Both the position numbers and the translations under genes were made by a program. DNA of 33,707 nucleotides from Flavobacteriales bacterium (GTDB taxonomy: Bacteria > Bacteroidota > Bacteroidia > Flavobacteriales_D > Sanyastnellaceae): contig CANKYR010000013.1 in NCBI GenBank assembly GCA_947488195.1, forward strand, positions 1 through 33,707, written 5' to 3'. Below the pieces are notes generated by a model. It was not told the origin of the DNA. It made no database searches and was given only the letters and a program-made list of their open reading frames with translations. Positions 17,009 through 25,782 of the stretch are shown in pieces. Within the stretch, counting starts at the first letter, position 1; each line of letters starts with the position of its first letter.

Positions 17009-17632
17009 TTACTGTTGAGAATCTAGATCACCACTCTTCAATGAACGCATGAAGTTACCCCAAGCGTCTTTGCTCAATAAATTTCCACCCGAATAAAATC
17101 CGTTGGTATATCTGTTTTGAATTTGCGAAGAAGCCGAACGATAAGATTGGGCGCTGAAGTCAAGCATTCCGTCGTAATTCACAATATCATTTCCCTCACG
17201 ATGAAAGGAAACGTATTCATCTCCGGGTAAATCCAGTGAGAGTATCTCAGCTCTTAATCGAGTTCGAGAAGGATAGGGCAGGATGTATGCTGTTGGAAGC
17301 ATGTAATTTTCCATGCTCATGACTTGAACCATGGAAAGCTGATTTTCTTTCGAGTCAGCAGGAATAACAAAAAAGGAATCTTTCAATCCCGTGCACGAAA
17401 AGAAAAGCGTATCCCCAACCATGACTGGCAAAGTGAAATAACCGTCGCGTCCTGAATAGGTACCTCTGCGGTCTTTCGCTCTATAGATTGCCACAAATCC
17501 CGCAGGAAAAAGAGAGTCGCTAATCAATACAACACCCGAAACTTGAACAACCTTAGGCGGCATTTGCGCATCAGCAGAGCTCAGTCCTAAAAAAAGCAGG
17601 GATATTATAACGAGTAAAAGTCTTCCTTTCAT
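17009..17632 (-). CDS. Secreted protein with carboxypeptidase-regulatory-like domain, TonB-receptor partner
   Basis: The 207-residue protein starts with a signal peptide (about 1-22, ending ADA). A beta-rich region (about 28-110) resembles the carboxypeptidase-regulatory-like domain: VVQVSGVVLISDSLFPAGFV, then YSGRDGYFTLPVMVGDTLFF. The rest is not recognised. It precedes the TonB receptor by five bases, so the pair is one transcript. It may be a periplasmic or outer-membrane accessory to that receptor; this is inferred from position only. Confidence 0.8.
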   Translation of the reverse strand: MKGRLLLVIISLLFLGLSSADAQMPPKVVQVSGVVLISDSLFPAGFVAIYRAKDRRGTYSGRDGYFTLPVMVGDTLFFSCTGLKDSFFVIPADSKENQLSMVQVMSMENYMLPTAYILPYPSRTRLRAEILSLDLPGDEYVSFHREGNDIVNYDGMLDFSAQSYRSASSQIQNRYTNGFYSGGNLLSKDAWGNFMRSLKSGDLDSQQ

Positions 17633-17637
17633 TGCAA

Positions 17638-17664
17638 CAAAGATAGTCAGTTGTATTTCGACAA
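17638..17664 (-). promoter_or_regulatory. Promoter for the TonB receptor pair
   Basis: On the minus strand TATCTTTG (17645-17638) matches TAnnTTTG exactly and ends five bases before the ATG; a TTG at 17664-17662 may be the -33 box, though its spacing (16 nt) is short. Transcription would start almost at the start codon. Confidence 0.45.
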
Positions 17665-17689
17665 TCCGAACTCTTATTAAAGAAAATTA

Positions 17690-17719
17690 TTGCGCAAACG
17701 CTTTCAAGTCTTTACTTTG
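17690..17719 (+). promoter_or_regulatory. Promoter for hisS
   Basis: TTG at 17690-17692 and TTACTTTG at 17712-17719 (seven of eight to TAnnTTTG) are 19 nt apart, leaving 11 bases to the ATG. Confidence 0.4.
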
Positions 17720-17730
17720 CATTCTGAATT

Positions 17731-19092
17731 ATGAGCACACCCATTGGAATACCGAAAGGAACAAGAGACTTTGCGCCAGATGTTATGCGCAAACGAAACT
17801 ATTTGTTTGGCGTAATACGCAACGCATTTGAGAAGTACGGCTTCCAACCGTTGGAGACTCCTTCTATGGAGAACCTTTCAACCTTGACAGGTAAGTATGG
17901 TGAAGAGGGTGACCAGCTTATTTTCAAAATATTGAATAATGGAGATTTCTTGAAAGATGTCGCTTCCGAGAAACTTTCAGACTCGCGAAAACTATCTTTT
18001 GAAATTTGTGATAGAGCGCTACGATACGACTTAACAGTTCCATTCGCGCGGTTCGTGGCCATGAACAGAAATACCGTTGTTCTTCCTTTTCGAAGATATC
18101 AGATTCAGCCCGTATGGCGCGCAGACCGTCCGCAACGCGGCAGATTCCGCGAGTTCTATCAGTGCGATGCAGATGTTGTAGGCACAGATAGTCTATGGGT
18201 GGAAGTGGAATTGGTTCAGCTCTTCGACGAAGTTCTTTCCAATTTGAACCTTCCAGGGTTTTCAATTGTCATTAACAACCGAAAGATTTTAGCTGGAATA
18301 GCTGAAGCAACCGGAGTGGCTGACAAGTTCATGGGATTAACTGTTGTTTTAGACAAGTGGGACAAGATAGGAGAGGAAGCCGTTCAGAAAGAATTGAATG
18401 AAATGGGAATTCCCGATGAGACCTTCCAAACGTTCAAATCGTTGAACGCTCTTTCAGACTTCAACGATAAAATGAATTTCTTGAAATCTGTTTTAGGAAA
18501 TTCTGAAACGGGATTGAAAGGTATTGAGGAAATGACCTTTGTGTGGAATGAAGTGGAGAAGGCAGGATTGAATAAAGGAGAACTTGTATTCGATGTTTCG
18601 TTAGCGCGTGGATTGAATTATTATACCGGAGCCATTTTCGAAGTGAAGGCGAAGGGAATTCAAATGGGAAGTATTTGTGGGGGCGGACGATACGATGATT
18701 TAACGGGAAACTTCGGTTGGAAGGGCGTTTCAGGAGTAGGGATTTCTTTTGGTGCAGATCGTATTTTTGAAGTGCTTTCTGAATTGAACTTATTTCCTGA
18801 ATCTGCAACCTCTGGAACGAAAGTGCTGTTGGTTCAATTCGGTGGTGAAACCACATCGGCTGCGTTTCATTTGCTGAAACAAATTCGCAACGCGGGTATT
18901 TCTTGTGAGATGTATCCGGAAGAAGCGAAGTTGAAGAAGCAGTTTAAATATGCCGACGATAATAAAATTCCTTTTGTAGTTGTTGTTGGTGAAGATGAAG
19001 TGAAGTCGGGCATGTGGCAATTGCGCAACATGGTTACCGGTGATCAGCAGGCGGTTTCAACCGATCAACTGATTGGATCTTTGTCTTCGTGA
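17731..19092 (+). CDS. hisS: Histidine-tRNA ligase
   Basis: HisS charges tRNA-His with histidine. The 453-residue protein has class II motif 1 in the N-terminal part (GTRDFAPDVMR, 10-20) and LRYDLTVPFAR at 97-107. Motif 2 is VWRADRPQRGRFREFYQCD with R130. The histidine-binding loop is GLNYYTGAIFEV (about 294-305), and motif 3 lies in GVSGVGISFGADRI. A C-terminal anticodon-binding domain runs from about residue 365. Length is normal for bacterial HisRS. Its 3' end overlaps the convergent CDF transporter gene by 28 bases. Confidence 0.97.
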   Translation: MSTPIGIPKGTRDFAPDVMRKRNYLFGVIRNAFEKYGFQPLETPSMENLSTLTGKYGEEGDQLIFKILNNGDFLKDVASEKLSDSRKLSFEICDRALRYDLTVPFARFVAMNRNTVVLPFRRYQIQPVWRADRPQRGRFREFYQCDADVVGTDSLWVEVELVQLFDEVLSNLNLPGFSIVINNRKILAGIAEATGVADKFMGLTVVLDKWDKIGEEAVQKELNEMGIPDETFQTFKSLNALSDFNDKMNFLKSVLGNSETGLKGIEEMTFVWNEVEKAGLNKGELVFDVSLARGLNYYTGAIFEVKAKGIQMGSICGGGRYDDLTGNFGWKGVSGVGISFGADRIFEVLSELNLFPESATSGTKVLLVQFGGETTSAAFHLLKQIRNAGISCEMYPEEAKLKKQFKYADDNKIPFVVVVGEDEVKSGMWQLRNMVTGDQQAVSTDQLIGSLSS

Positions 19093-19964
19093 GGTTCGAT
19101 GTGCGTTAGGACATCATAAACTTGCGGAAACTTTTCTTTGATTCGATCTACAACCTCATGGGCAATGTCGTGCCCTTGGTAAACGCTTTGGTTTCCGTCT
19201 AATCCAATGTGAATGTCTACGAACCATTCGAATCCCATCTTCCTTACGAAGCAGGCATTTATTTTAATGACGCCTTCAACATGCATTGCCGTATTTCGAA
19301 TTTCATTTACAATCTCTTCCGGCTGCGCTTCGTCCATTAATTCAGAGATAGCTGTTTTCCCCACTTTAAAAGATTGTTGTAATATAAAGTAAGCCGCAAG
19401 AAGAGAAGCCCAATCATCTGCTGCTGCATAGCCTTCTCCCGCCACCAACGAAACAACAATTCCAGCAAGAGCAGCCAAAGAAGTTATAGTGTCGGTTCGC
19501 TGGTGGGAAGCTTCAGCAGAGAGCGCATTGCTCTTGAATTTTTTCGCATTCATCTTCATGAAGCGGTATAAAATTTCTTTGGTTATTAGAACGAGCACCA
19601 AGACGATTATGGTCCATGAATGCGGAGATTCATGAGGAGTCATGATGTGCTGAATGGCCTCGTAAACGATGAAGCAAGCAACACTGAACATAAGCACTGC
19701 AACGAACATCGCAGAGAGAGGTTCGGCCTTTCCGTGTCCGTACGGATGATTTTTATCAGGAGGAAGCGCAGCGGTCCTTAATCCAAGCCAAACCAAGAAT
19801 GAAGAAGCGAAATCGACCCAACTTTCTGCAGCATCTGCAATTAATGCGAAGCTATTTCCGAAAATACCCGCAGCGAATTTCACAACAGATAATATAAAAT
19901 TCACAACAATACTGTATCGAATGGCGCTTTGGGCTTGGGTTGCGAGTTGACTGCTGTGATTCAT
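19065..19964 (-). CDS. Cation diffusion facilitator (CDF) family metal transporter
   Basis: The 299-residue protein has six membrane helices and a soluble C-terminal metal-sensing domain (about 205-299). Metal residues in helix 2 are E47 and D51 in IADAAESWVDFASS; helix 5 has the H-x3-D pair H154 and D158 in EASHQRTDTITS. The loop HPYGHGKAE (73-81) is characteristic. CDF proteins export divalent metals such as Zn, Fe, Mn or Co by proton exchange; the exact ion is not clear. The ATG at 19964 is used; a TTG nine bases upstream would be a weaker start. The 3' end overlaps hisS by 28 bases on the other strand. Confidence 0.9.
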   Translation of the reverse strand: MNHSSQLATQAQSAIRYSIVVNFILSVVKFAAGIFGNSFALIADAAESWVDFASSFLVWLGLRTAALPPDKNHPYGHGKAEPLSAMFVAVLMFSVACFIVYEAIQHIMTPHESPHSWTIIVLVLVLITKEILYRFMKMNAKKFKSNALSAEASHQRTDTITSLAALAGIVVSLVAGEGYAAADDWASLLAAYFILQQSFKVGKTAISELMDEAQPEEIVNEIRNTAMHVEGVIKINACFVRKMGFEWFVDIHIGLDGNQSVYQGHDIAHEVVDRIKEKFPQVYDVLTHIEPHEDKDPIS

Positions 19965-19970
19965 GCTGTG

Positions 19971-19978
19971 CAAAGATA
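19971..19978 (-). promoter_or_regulatory. Bacteroidetes -7 box for the CDF transporter
   Basis: On the minus strand TATCTTTG is an exact TAnnTTTG match ending six bases before the ATG at 19964. No good -33 box is seen. Confidence 0.4.
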
Positions 19979-20080
19979 GACTTGAAGTTATATATTCGTT
20001 TTATGCAATCGAATCAACATATGATAAAGACTGCAGGGAATTCTTTATTTGTGCTACTTTCATTTTTTTATGGAATATAG

Positions 20081-20285
20081 AGTTCCGGAGACCAGCATTA
20101 CCCGTTGATTCAAGAAGTGAAAGGAGTGAAGATTGCTTTATTAAATTGCACCTACGGTGCGACCGAATTGGGAGCTTCATCCAGAGAAATACGATTTGAG
20201 TTCAGAGGAAAAAGCGAAAATTTCCACGTTCGTGGAAGGCACGCATGAGCTGCTGAAAGATATTCAGGAAATTAAGGTCAAGTAG
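20081..20285 (+). pseudogene. Possible remnant of a decayed gene
   Basis: The gap 19979-20300 has no intact gene. Two overlapping open stretches look protein-like: one, in the frame of 20081, reads HYPLIQEVKGVKIALLN around 20096-20146. The other, in the frame of 20145, reads VRPNWELHPEKYDLSSEEK and continues to a stop at 20283-20285. A single frameshift near 20150 would join them into about 65 codons. I do not recognise the protein. It may instead be non-coding, and the call is tentative. Confidence 0.25.
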
Positions 20286-20300
20286 GGCTGTAAATTAGTT

Positions 20301-20331
20301 TTTGCACGAAACACAAAAACACCTATTTTTG
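20301..20331 (+). promoter_or_regulatory. Consensus Bacteroidetes promoter for the pyrophosphatase fusion
   Basis: TTTG at 20301-20304 and TATTTTTG at 20324-20331 are separated by 19 nt and match both boxes exactly. Transcription is expected near 20338, leaving an A-rich leader of about 20 nt before the ATG at 20359. Confidence 0.7.
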
Positions 20332-20358
20332 CACCCGTTTAACAGTAAAAAATAAATT

Positions 20359-23112
20359 ATGGGAAACTTACAATGGGGCGATATCGTGCTCTATTCAATT
20401 CCAGCGTTAGGTCTGCTTGGAATTTTATTCATGGCTATTAAGTCGGCTTGGGTAACTAAGCAAGATGCTGGAGATGAAAACATGCAAGAGCTTGCTGGTT
20501 ATATTGCAAAAGGTGCTATGGCATTCTTAAAGGCAGAGTGGAAGGTGTTGGCTTACTTCGTGGTTATTGCAGGTGCGCTATTGGCGTGGTCTGGAACCCT
20601 TGTTGAGACATCTTCTCCAGTGATTGCAATTTCATTCATATTTGGAGCTGTCCTTTCTGCATTAGCAGGTTATATTGGAATGAACATCGCAACTAAAGCG
20701 AACGTTCGTACAACACAAGCTGCACGCACAAGTTTATCACAAGCGTTAAAAGTTAGTTTCACCGGAGGATCTGTAATGGGTCTTGGTGTTGCTGGTTTGG
20801 CTGTAATTGGATTGGGTTCATTGTTCATTTTGTTGTACACGATCTACGTTAAGTCTGTCGGTGCAAGTGTAAACGGAGTGGAAATGGAAAAAGCATTGGA
20901 GGTTCTTGCGGGATTCTCTTTGGGTGCTGAATCAATTGCATTGTTTGCTCGTGTGGGTGGAGGTATTTATACCAAAGCTGCTGACGTTGGAGCTGACCTT
21001 GTTGGAAAGGTTGAAGCAGGTATCCCTGAGGATGACGTGCGTAACCCAGCAACTATTGCAGATAACGTGGGTGACAACGTAGGTGACGTTGCGGGTATGG
21101 GAGCTGACTTGTTCGGTTCTTATGTTGCAACCATCTTAGCAACTATGGTATTGGGAAGAGAGTTGATTTCGAAAGATGATTTCGGCGGAATTGCTCCAAT
21201 CTTATTGCCAATGTTGATTGCTGGATTAGGAATTGTATTCTCAATCATTGGTATGTTGTTCGTTCGTGTGAAAGACGAAATGGGTAACGTTCAAAATGCT
21301 TTGAACTTAGGTAACTGGTCAAGTATTATTCTTACAGCCATTGCCTCTTTTGTAATCGTTAACTGGATGTTGCCAGAGACCATGACATGGACAGATTCTG
21401 CTCGTGGAGTTGTTGTAACAAAAATGGGAGTGTTCTGGGCAATCATGGTAGGTTTGGTGGTTGGTGCTTTAATGAGCATCATTACCGAGTACTATACTGC
21501 AATGGGCAAGCGTCCTGTAATGTCTATCATTAGACAATCTGCAACTGGACACGCAACAAACATCATTGGTGGTTTGTCAGTGGGAATGGAATCTACAGTT
21601 CTTCCAATCTTGGTATTGGCTGCCGGTATTTACGGTTCATACGAGTTCGCAGGTTTATACGGTGTGGCTATTGCAGCTGCAGGTATGATGGCTACAACTG
21701 CTATGCAATTGGCAATTGATGCATTCGGACCAATCGCAGATAACGCGGGTGGTATTGCTGAAATGAGCCAACTTCCGGAAGAAGTTCGTCACCGTACAGA
21801 TAACCTAGATGCTGTTGGTAACACAACTGCAGCGACTGGAAAAGGATTTGCGATTGCTTCTGCGGCATTGACTTCATTGGCGTTGTTCGCAGCGTTCGTA
21901 GGTATTGCAGGAATTGATGCGATTGACATTTACAAAGCGCCAGTATTAGCAGGATTGTTTGTAGGTGGAATGATTCCATTTATATTCTCTTCTTTGTGTA
22001 TTGCAGCGGTTGGACGTGCAGCCATGGATATGGTGAACGAAGTTCGTCGTCAGTTCCGCGAGATTCCAGGAATTATGGAATACAAAGCGAAACCAGAATA
22101 CGAGAAGTGTGTTGCTATTTCTACTGAAGCATCTATTCGTGAAATGATTGCTCCTGGAGCTATTGCATTGATCACTCCAGTAGTTGTTGGATTCATTTTC
22201 GGTCCAGAAGTATTGGGTGGTTTGCTTGCGGGTGTGACAGTATCGGGTGTATTGATGGGAATGTTCCAATCGAACGCAGGTGGTGCATGGGACAACGCGA
22301 AGAAGTCATTTGAGAAAGGAGTTGAGATTGACGGTGAGATGTTCTACAAGAAGTCTGAGCCACACAAAGCTTCTGTAACTGGAGATACTGTTGGTGATCC
22401 TTTCAAAGACACATCTGGTCCTTCAATGAACATCTTAATTAAGTTAATGTCTATCGTTGCATTAGTAATTGCTCCACATATTTCTGAAAAGGGACATGGC
22501 GGAACAGCAGCAACGGTTGCTTTAACTTCAACCAACGACAGTCTGTCATTTGCATTAGGATTGGCTATTGGTGAGAACATGCACCGCATGGAGATTGATT
22601 CATTGATTAACTACAACATTTTCGAAAAGGCTGCTAACGGAGCTGCAGGAATGGAAATGGAAGAAGCGCAAATGTTCTTAGACAACTATTTCCAACGTCG
22701 TGAAAAAGCGAAATTGGCTTCAGTTAAATCGAATGAAACTGCCGTTCTCGATTCTATTATGAAGAACACTCCAGGTATTCAAGTTGCTGAGTCTGGATTG
22801 ATGTACATGGTTACACAAGAAGGAACGGGAGCTTATGCAACTGAGCAAGATTCAGTTCAAGTGGAGTATGTTGGAAAATTAATGAACGGAGAAACATTCG
22901 ATGCATCTGATGCTGGAAAGCCTGTGACGTTTAACTTGGGCGGTTTAATCCCAGGATTCACAGAAGGATTGCAAAAGGTAAAAGAAGGTGGAAAGATTCG
23001 TTTATTCATTCCTTCTGCGTTGGCTTATCGTGATATGGATCAAGGACCAATTCCTCCGTATTCAACGTTAATGTTCGACATTACTTTGATAAAAGTTTAT
23101 TCTAAGAAATAA
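20359..23112 (+). CDS. hppA: Ion-translocating membrane pyrophosphatase fused to Mip-like FKBP prolyl isomerase
   Basis: Residues 1-715 are a membrane-integral pyrophosphatase, which couples pyrophosphate hydrolysis to ion pumping. The substrate motifs are [11 protein letters not shown] (209-219) and DNVGDNVGD (235-243). [10 protein letters not shown] (488-497), with Ala at the position held by Lys in potassium-independent enzymes, points to a K+-dependent type. E191 (GAES, helix 5) may be the gating acid, as I recall for flavobacterial proton pumps, since DLFGSY lacks the helix 6 glutamate. Residues about 725-815 match the FKBP N-terminal dimerisation domain of Mip/FkpA proteins, and 825-917 an FKBP catalytic domain ([39 protein letters not shown]). 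Typical pyrophosphatases end near 700-760 residues, so this is a true in-frame fusion. Confidence 0.92.
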   Translation: MGNLQWGDIVLYSIPALGLLGILFMAIKSAWVTKQDAGDENMQELAGYIAKGAMAFLKAEWKVLAYFVVIAGALLAWSGTLVETSSPVIAISFIFGAVLSALAGYIGMNIATKANVRTTQAARTSLSQALKVSFTGGSVMGLGVAGLAVIGLGSLFILLYTIYVKSVGASVNGVEMEKALEVLAGFSLGAESIALFARVGGGIYTKAADVGADLVGKVEAGIPEDDVRNPATIADNVGDNVGDVAGMGADLFGSYVATILATMVLGRELISKDDFGGIAPILLPMLIAGLGIVFSIIGMLFVRVKDEMGNVQNALNLGNWSSIILTAIASFVIVNWMLPETMTWTDSARGVVVTKMGVFWAIMVGLVVGALMSIITEYYTAMGKRPVMSIIRQSATGHATNIIGGLSVGMESTVLPILVLAAGIYGSYEFAGLYGVAIAAAGMMATTAMQLAIDAFGPIADNAGGIAEMSQLPEEVRHRTDNLDAVGNTTAATGKGFAIASAALTSLALFAAFVGIAGIDAIDIYKAPVLAGLFVGGMIPFIFSSLCIAAVGRAAMDMVNEVRRQFREIPGIMEYKAKPEYEKCVAISTEASIREMIAPGAIALITPVVVGFIFGPEVLGGLLAGVTVSGVLMGMFQSNAGGAWDNAKKSFEKGVEIDGEMFYKKSEPHKASVTGDTVGDPFKDTSGPSMNILIKLMSIVALVIAPHISEKGHGGTAATVALTSTNDSLSFALGLAIGENMHRMEIDSLINYNIFEKAANGAAGMEMEEAQMFLDNYFQRREKAKLASVKSNETAVLDSIMKNTPGIQVAESGLMYMVTQEGTGAYATEQDSVQVEYVGKLMNGETFDASDAGKPVTFNLGGLIPGFTEGLQKVKEGGKIRLFIPSALAYRDMDQGPIPPYSTLMFDITLIKVYSKK

Positions 23113-23132
23113 GAATATTTTCAAGGAAAATG

Positions 23133-23165
23133 AAATGCCTCTTCTTCGGAAGGGGCATTTTTATT
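23133..23165 (+). terminator. Intrinsic terminator after the pyrophosphatase fusion
   Basis: A 12-bp stem with one G-T wobble (AAATGCCTCTTC with GAAGGGGCATTT) closes on a TTCG tetraloop and is followed by a T-rich tract. It lies between convergent genes and may also end the fdhD transcript. Confidence 0.8.
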
Positions 23166-24034
23166 TAGGCGTATTGTGTCACGCGATTCTCTCGGCAGAA
23201 GGCAAAGAGCGATAGGCCTAATTCTTTTGCGTAGTCTACGGCTAAAGATGAAGGAGAAGAAACAGCCGCTAGATTGGGTATCCCCGCAGCAAAGCACTTC
23301 GCGACAATCTCATAAGAAACCCTTCCGCTTACCACGATGTATTTGGCCGAGCGTAGTTGATTGTTCAGGAGTAGATGTCCGATTACTTTGTCAACGGCGT
23401 TGTGTCGACCAATGTCTTCGCTTGCGAAAATAAGCTGGCCTTCTCTATTGAACACTCCCGCCGCATGACATCCGCCTGTCTCTTCAAACAACGTTTGCAC
23501 CTCTCGCAACTGAATCATCATTTTCGCAATAGTATCACGAAGTGTCATCGAGCTCTGCTCGTCATCCGCTCCGCGGTCATCACGAAGTGTCATCGAACTT
23601 CGTTCGTCATCACTTGGTGTCATCGAACTTCGTTCGTCATCGCTTGGTGTCATCGAACTTCGTTCGTCATCCGCTTCGCGGTCATCACGAAGTGTCGGGG
23701 GCTCAAACGCCGTCTTCCCGCATATCCCACACGCAGACACACTAAGTAACGAACGCTTGTTCGTGATGGCCTGTGTGAGATTATTAAGAGAAACTCGAAT
23801 GGTTATCTGATGATCGACTTCTTCTTCAGAATAGGAAAGAACTTGATCAGCAGAACGAATTATTCCTTCCGTAAATAAAATTCCATAAGCCCATTCACGA
23901 ATGTGAGTAGGCGTGCACATAGAAACTGTGAGCGGTTCTTCTTCAATAAATAATTGAACAGGCACTTCAACAACCAATGCATCGGAGACGGGCTGCCCGT
24001 TCTTCAATGCTTGGTAGTTTATAGATGCCTTCAT
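23165..24034 (-). CDS. fdhD: Formate dehydrogenase accessory sulfurtransferase FdhD, with repeat insertion
   Basis: FdhD transfers sulfur to the molybdenum or tungsten bis-MGD cofactor of formate dehydrogenase. Family marks are SACGICGKTAF with C102 and C105 (the sulfur-carrying loop), ETGGCHAAG (about 185-193) and EDIGRHNAVDKVIG (206-219). The 289-residue length hides an extra low-complexity segment at about 114-167 (DDERSSMTPS units) encoded by a chain of short hairpins, directly after the catalytic loop. Without it the core is about 236 residues. The gene starts three bases after the fhs stop. No formate dehydrogenase lies in the window. Whether the insertion leaves the protein active is unknown, though the frame is intact. 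Confidence 0.93.
   Translation of the reverse strand: MKASINYQALKNGQPVSDALVVEVPVQLFIEEEPLTVSMCTPTHIREWAYGILFTEGIIRSADQVLSYSEEEVDHQITIRVSLNNLTQAITNKRSLLSVSACGICGKTAFEPPTLRDDREADDERSSMTPSDDERSSMTPSDDERSSMTLRDDRGADDEQSSMTLRDTIAKMMIQLREVQTLFEETGGCHAAGVFNREGQLIFASEDIGRHNAVDKVIGHLLLNNQLRSAKYIVVSGRVSYEIVAKCFAAGIPNLAAVSSPSSLAVDYAKELGLSLFAFCRENRVTQYA
23536..23694. repeat. Chain of 11 mini-hairpins with fixed TCAT linkers, inside fdhD
   Basis: On the plus strand the 159 bp is entirely made of hairpins with 3-nt loops joined by the same 4-nt linker TCAT. The stems are CAC/GTG (one CGC/GTG), CGAGC/GCTCG, CGAAC/GTTCG and CCGC/GCGG. Loops vary (gaa, tct, tcc, ttc, ttg). Units repeat every 30 or 45 bp, and the total equals 53 codons, so the fdhD frame is kept. 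Confidence 0.9.
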
Positions 24035-24037
24035 GAT

Positions 24038-25714
24038 TTAAGACAATCCAGTAATAACACCGTTGTTATCAATGTCCATATGCTCACTTGCTGGAACAGC
24101 CGGTAAACCTGGCATGCGCATCATTTCACCCAAAATAGGAATAATGAATCCAGCACCTACAGCGTATTCGAATTCACGAACCGTGATGGTGAATCCTGTT
24201 GGACGACCAATTTTCGATTCGTCATCGCTGAAAGACTTTTGCGTCTTGGCCATACAAATAGGGAAGTTGGCAATGCCTAATTTCTCTATCGTGCGAAGAT
24301 TTCCTTCCGCTTCTTTCGAGTAGTTCACGCGTTCAGCTCCGTAGATTTCTTTCGCAATGATTTCAATCTTTTCCTTTACTGGTTGATCGTTGGAGTATAG
24401 TCTGCGGAACGCGTTATTTCCGTTTTCAATCACATCCAATACGGCTTCACCCAAATTCATCATACCGTTTCCACCATCTGAGAAACCTCTTGCAACAACT
24501 GCTTTCACGCCCATTGTAGCACATTTCGCAATAACGAAATCGATCTCTTCTTGCGAATCGGTAGGGAAGTGGTTCAAGGCAACAACCGGAGTTATTCCGA
24601 ACTTCTTGCAGTTCTCTATGTGCTTTTCAAGGTTCGCGAAACCGTTGGTTACGCGCTCCATGTTAGCGGTGTTGTATTCTTCTTTTTTCGCACCACCGTG
24701 ATGACGCAAAGCGCGAACGGTAGCCACAAGAACAATTGCATCTGGAGCAATACCTGCTGCGCCGCACTTGATGTGCATGAATTTCTCAGCACCCAAATCG
24801 GCACCGAATCCAGCTTCAGTAACAACATAATCGGCTAAAGACATTCCCATCTTCGTTGCCATAATGGTGTTGGTTCCTTGCGCAATGTTTGCGAATGGAC
24901 CACCGTGAAGAATAGCAGGATTGCCCTCTAAGGTTTGAACCAAGTTCGGCATAATGGCATCTTTCAAGAGAAGCGCCATAGCACCTTCCGCTTTCAAATC
25001 GCGCGCATAGATGGGCTTGCGATCGTAGGTGAATCCAACGAAGATGTTTCCCAATTTATTTTTCAAGTCCTCGCGGTCTTTACTCATGCAAAGAATTGCC
25101 ATGACTTCAGAAGCAGGAGTAATGTTGAATCCGTCTTGACGCGGAATACCGTTTCCGGTTCCACCCAAACCTATGGTAATGTTTCGCAACGAACGATCGT
25201 TCATGTCCATTACGCGTTTCCAATAAATCAAACGTGGATCAAGACCCAAGTTTCCTTGTTTATTTTGAAGGTTGTTGTCTATTAATGCTGAAAGCAAGTT
25301 GTTCGCTTTTTCAATGGCAGCGAAGTCACCGGTGAAATGAAGATTGATGTCTTCCATAGGAACCACTTGAGCGTATCCGCCTCCAGCTGCACCGCCTTTA
25401 ATTCCGAAAACGGGCCCTAACGAAGGCTCGCGCAGAACCACAACCGCTTTCTTTCCTAATTTATTCAACCCTTCATTCAAACCAATGGAAGTGGTTGTCT
25501 TTCCTTCTCCGGCTGGTGTTGGAGTAATTGCAGTTACTAAAACTAATTTCGACTGCTTCACTTTTGCTTCGTCAATTAGATTGAGCGGAAGCTTCGCTTT
25601 GTGCTTGCCGTAATGCTCTAGGTCATCGATATTGATATTCAATTTCGAAGCAATTTCATTGATGTGCTTCATCTTGCACGCCTGTGCAATTTCAAGATCT
25701 GATGGAAATGACAT
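24038..25714 (-). CDS. fhs: Formate-tetrahydrofolate ligase
   Basis: Fhs makes 10-formyltetrahydrofolate from formate, ATP and tetrahydrofolate. The 558-residue protein shows the ATP-binding loop TPTPAGEGKTTT (64-75) and PSLGPVFGIKGGAAGGGYAQ. Other family blocks are DMNDRSLRNI, GLGGTGNGIPRQDGFNIT, and FSDGGNGMMNLGEAV near the C-terminal third. I chose the ATG at 25714, which begins MSFPSDLEIAQA; the open frame continues to 25858 but the extra 48 codons run into the divergent protease gene and look non-coding. It forms a two-gene unit with fdhD, linking formate use and formate-dehydrogenase maturation. Confidence 0.97.
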   Translation of the reverse strand: MSFPSDLEIAQACKMKHINEIASKLNINIDDLEHYGKHKAKLPLNLIDEAKVKQSKLVLVTAITPTPAGEGKTTTSIGLNEGLNKLGKKAVVVLREPSLGPVFGIKGGAAGGGYAQVVPMEDINLHFTGDFAAIEKANNLLSALIDNNLQNKQGNLGLDPRLIYWKRVMDMNDRSLRNITIGLGGTGNGIPRQDGFNITPASEVMAILCMSKDREDLKNKLGNIFVGFTYDRKPIYARDLKAEGAMALLLKDAIMPNLVQTLEGNPAILHGGPFANIAQGTNTIMATKMGMSLADYVVTEAGFGADLGAEKFMHIKCGAAGIAPDAIVLVATVRALRHHGGAKKEEYNTANMERVTNGFANLEKHIENCKKFGITPVVALNHFPTDSQEEIDFVIAKCATMGVKAVVARGFSDGGNGMMNLGEAVLDVIENGNNAFRRLYSNDQPVKEKIEIIAKEIYGAERVNYSKEAEGNLRTIEKLGIANFPICMAKTQKSFSDDESKIGRPTGFTITVREFEYAVGAGFIIPILGEMMRMPGLPAVPASEHMDIDNNGVITGLS

Positions 25715-25782
25715 ATTTTTATATATTATGAAGCAATAATCCGAACTTTCTTTCCTTATTTCGCAACAACAACTAAACACAT

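Noticed and set aside
19065-19092. Misassembly at the hisS / CDF overlap
   Set aside because: Both convergent proteins have normal lengths and ends, so a short 3' overlap is the simpler explanation.
22510-22530. Pyrophosphatase-FKBP junction as a frameshift artefact joining two genes
   Set aside because: The frame runs through a complete FKBP N-terminal region without a signal peptide, start codon context or promoter for a separate gene.
23536-23694. CRISPR-like array in fdhD
   Set aside because: The units abut with no unique spacers, lie within an open coding frame, and no cas genes are near.
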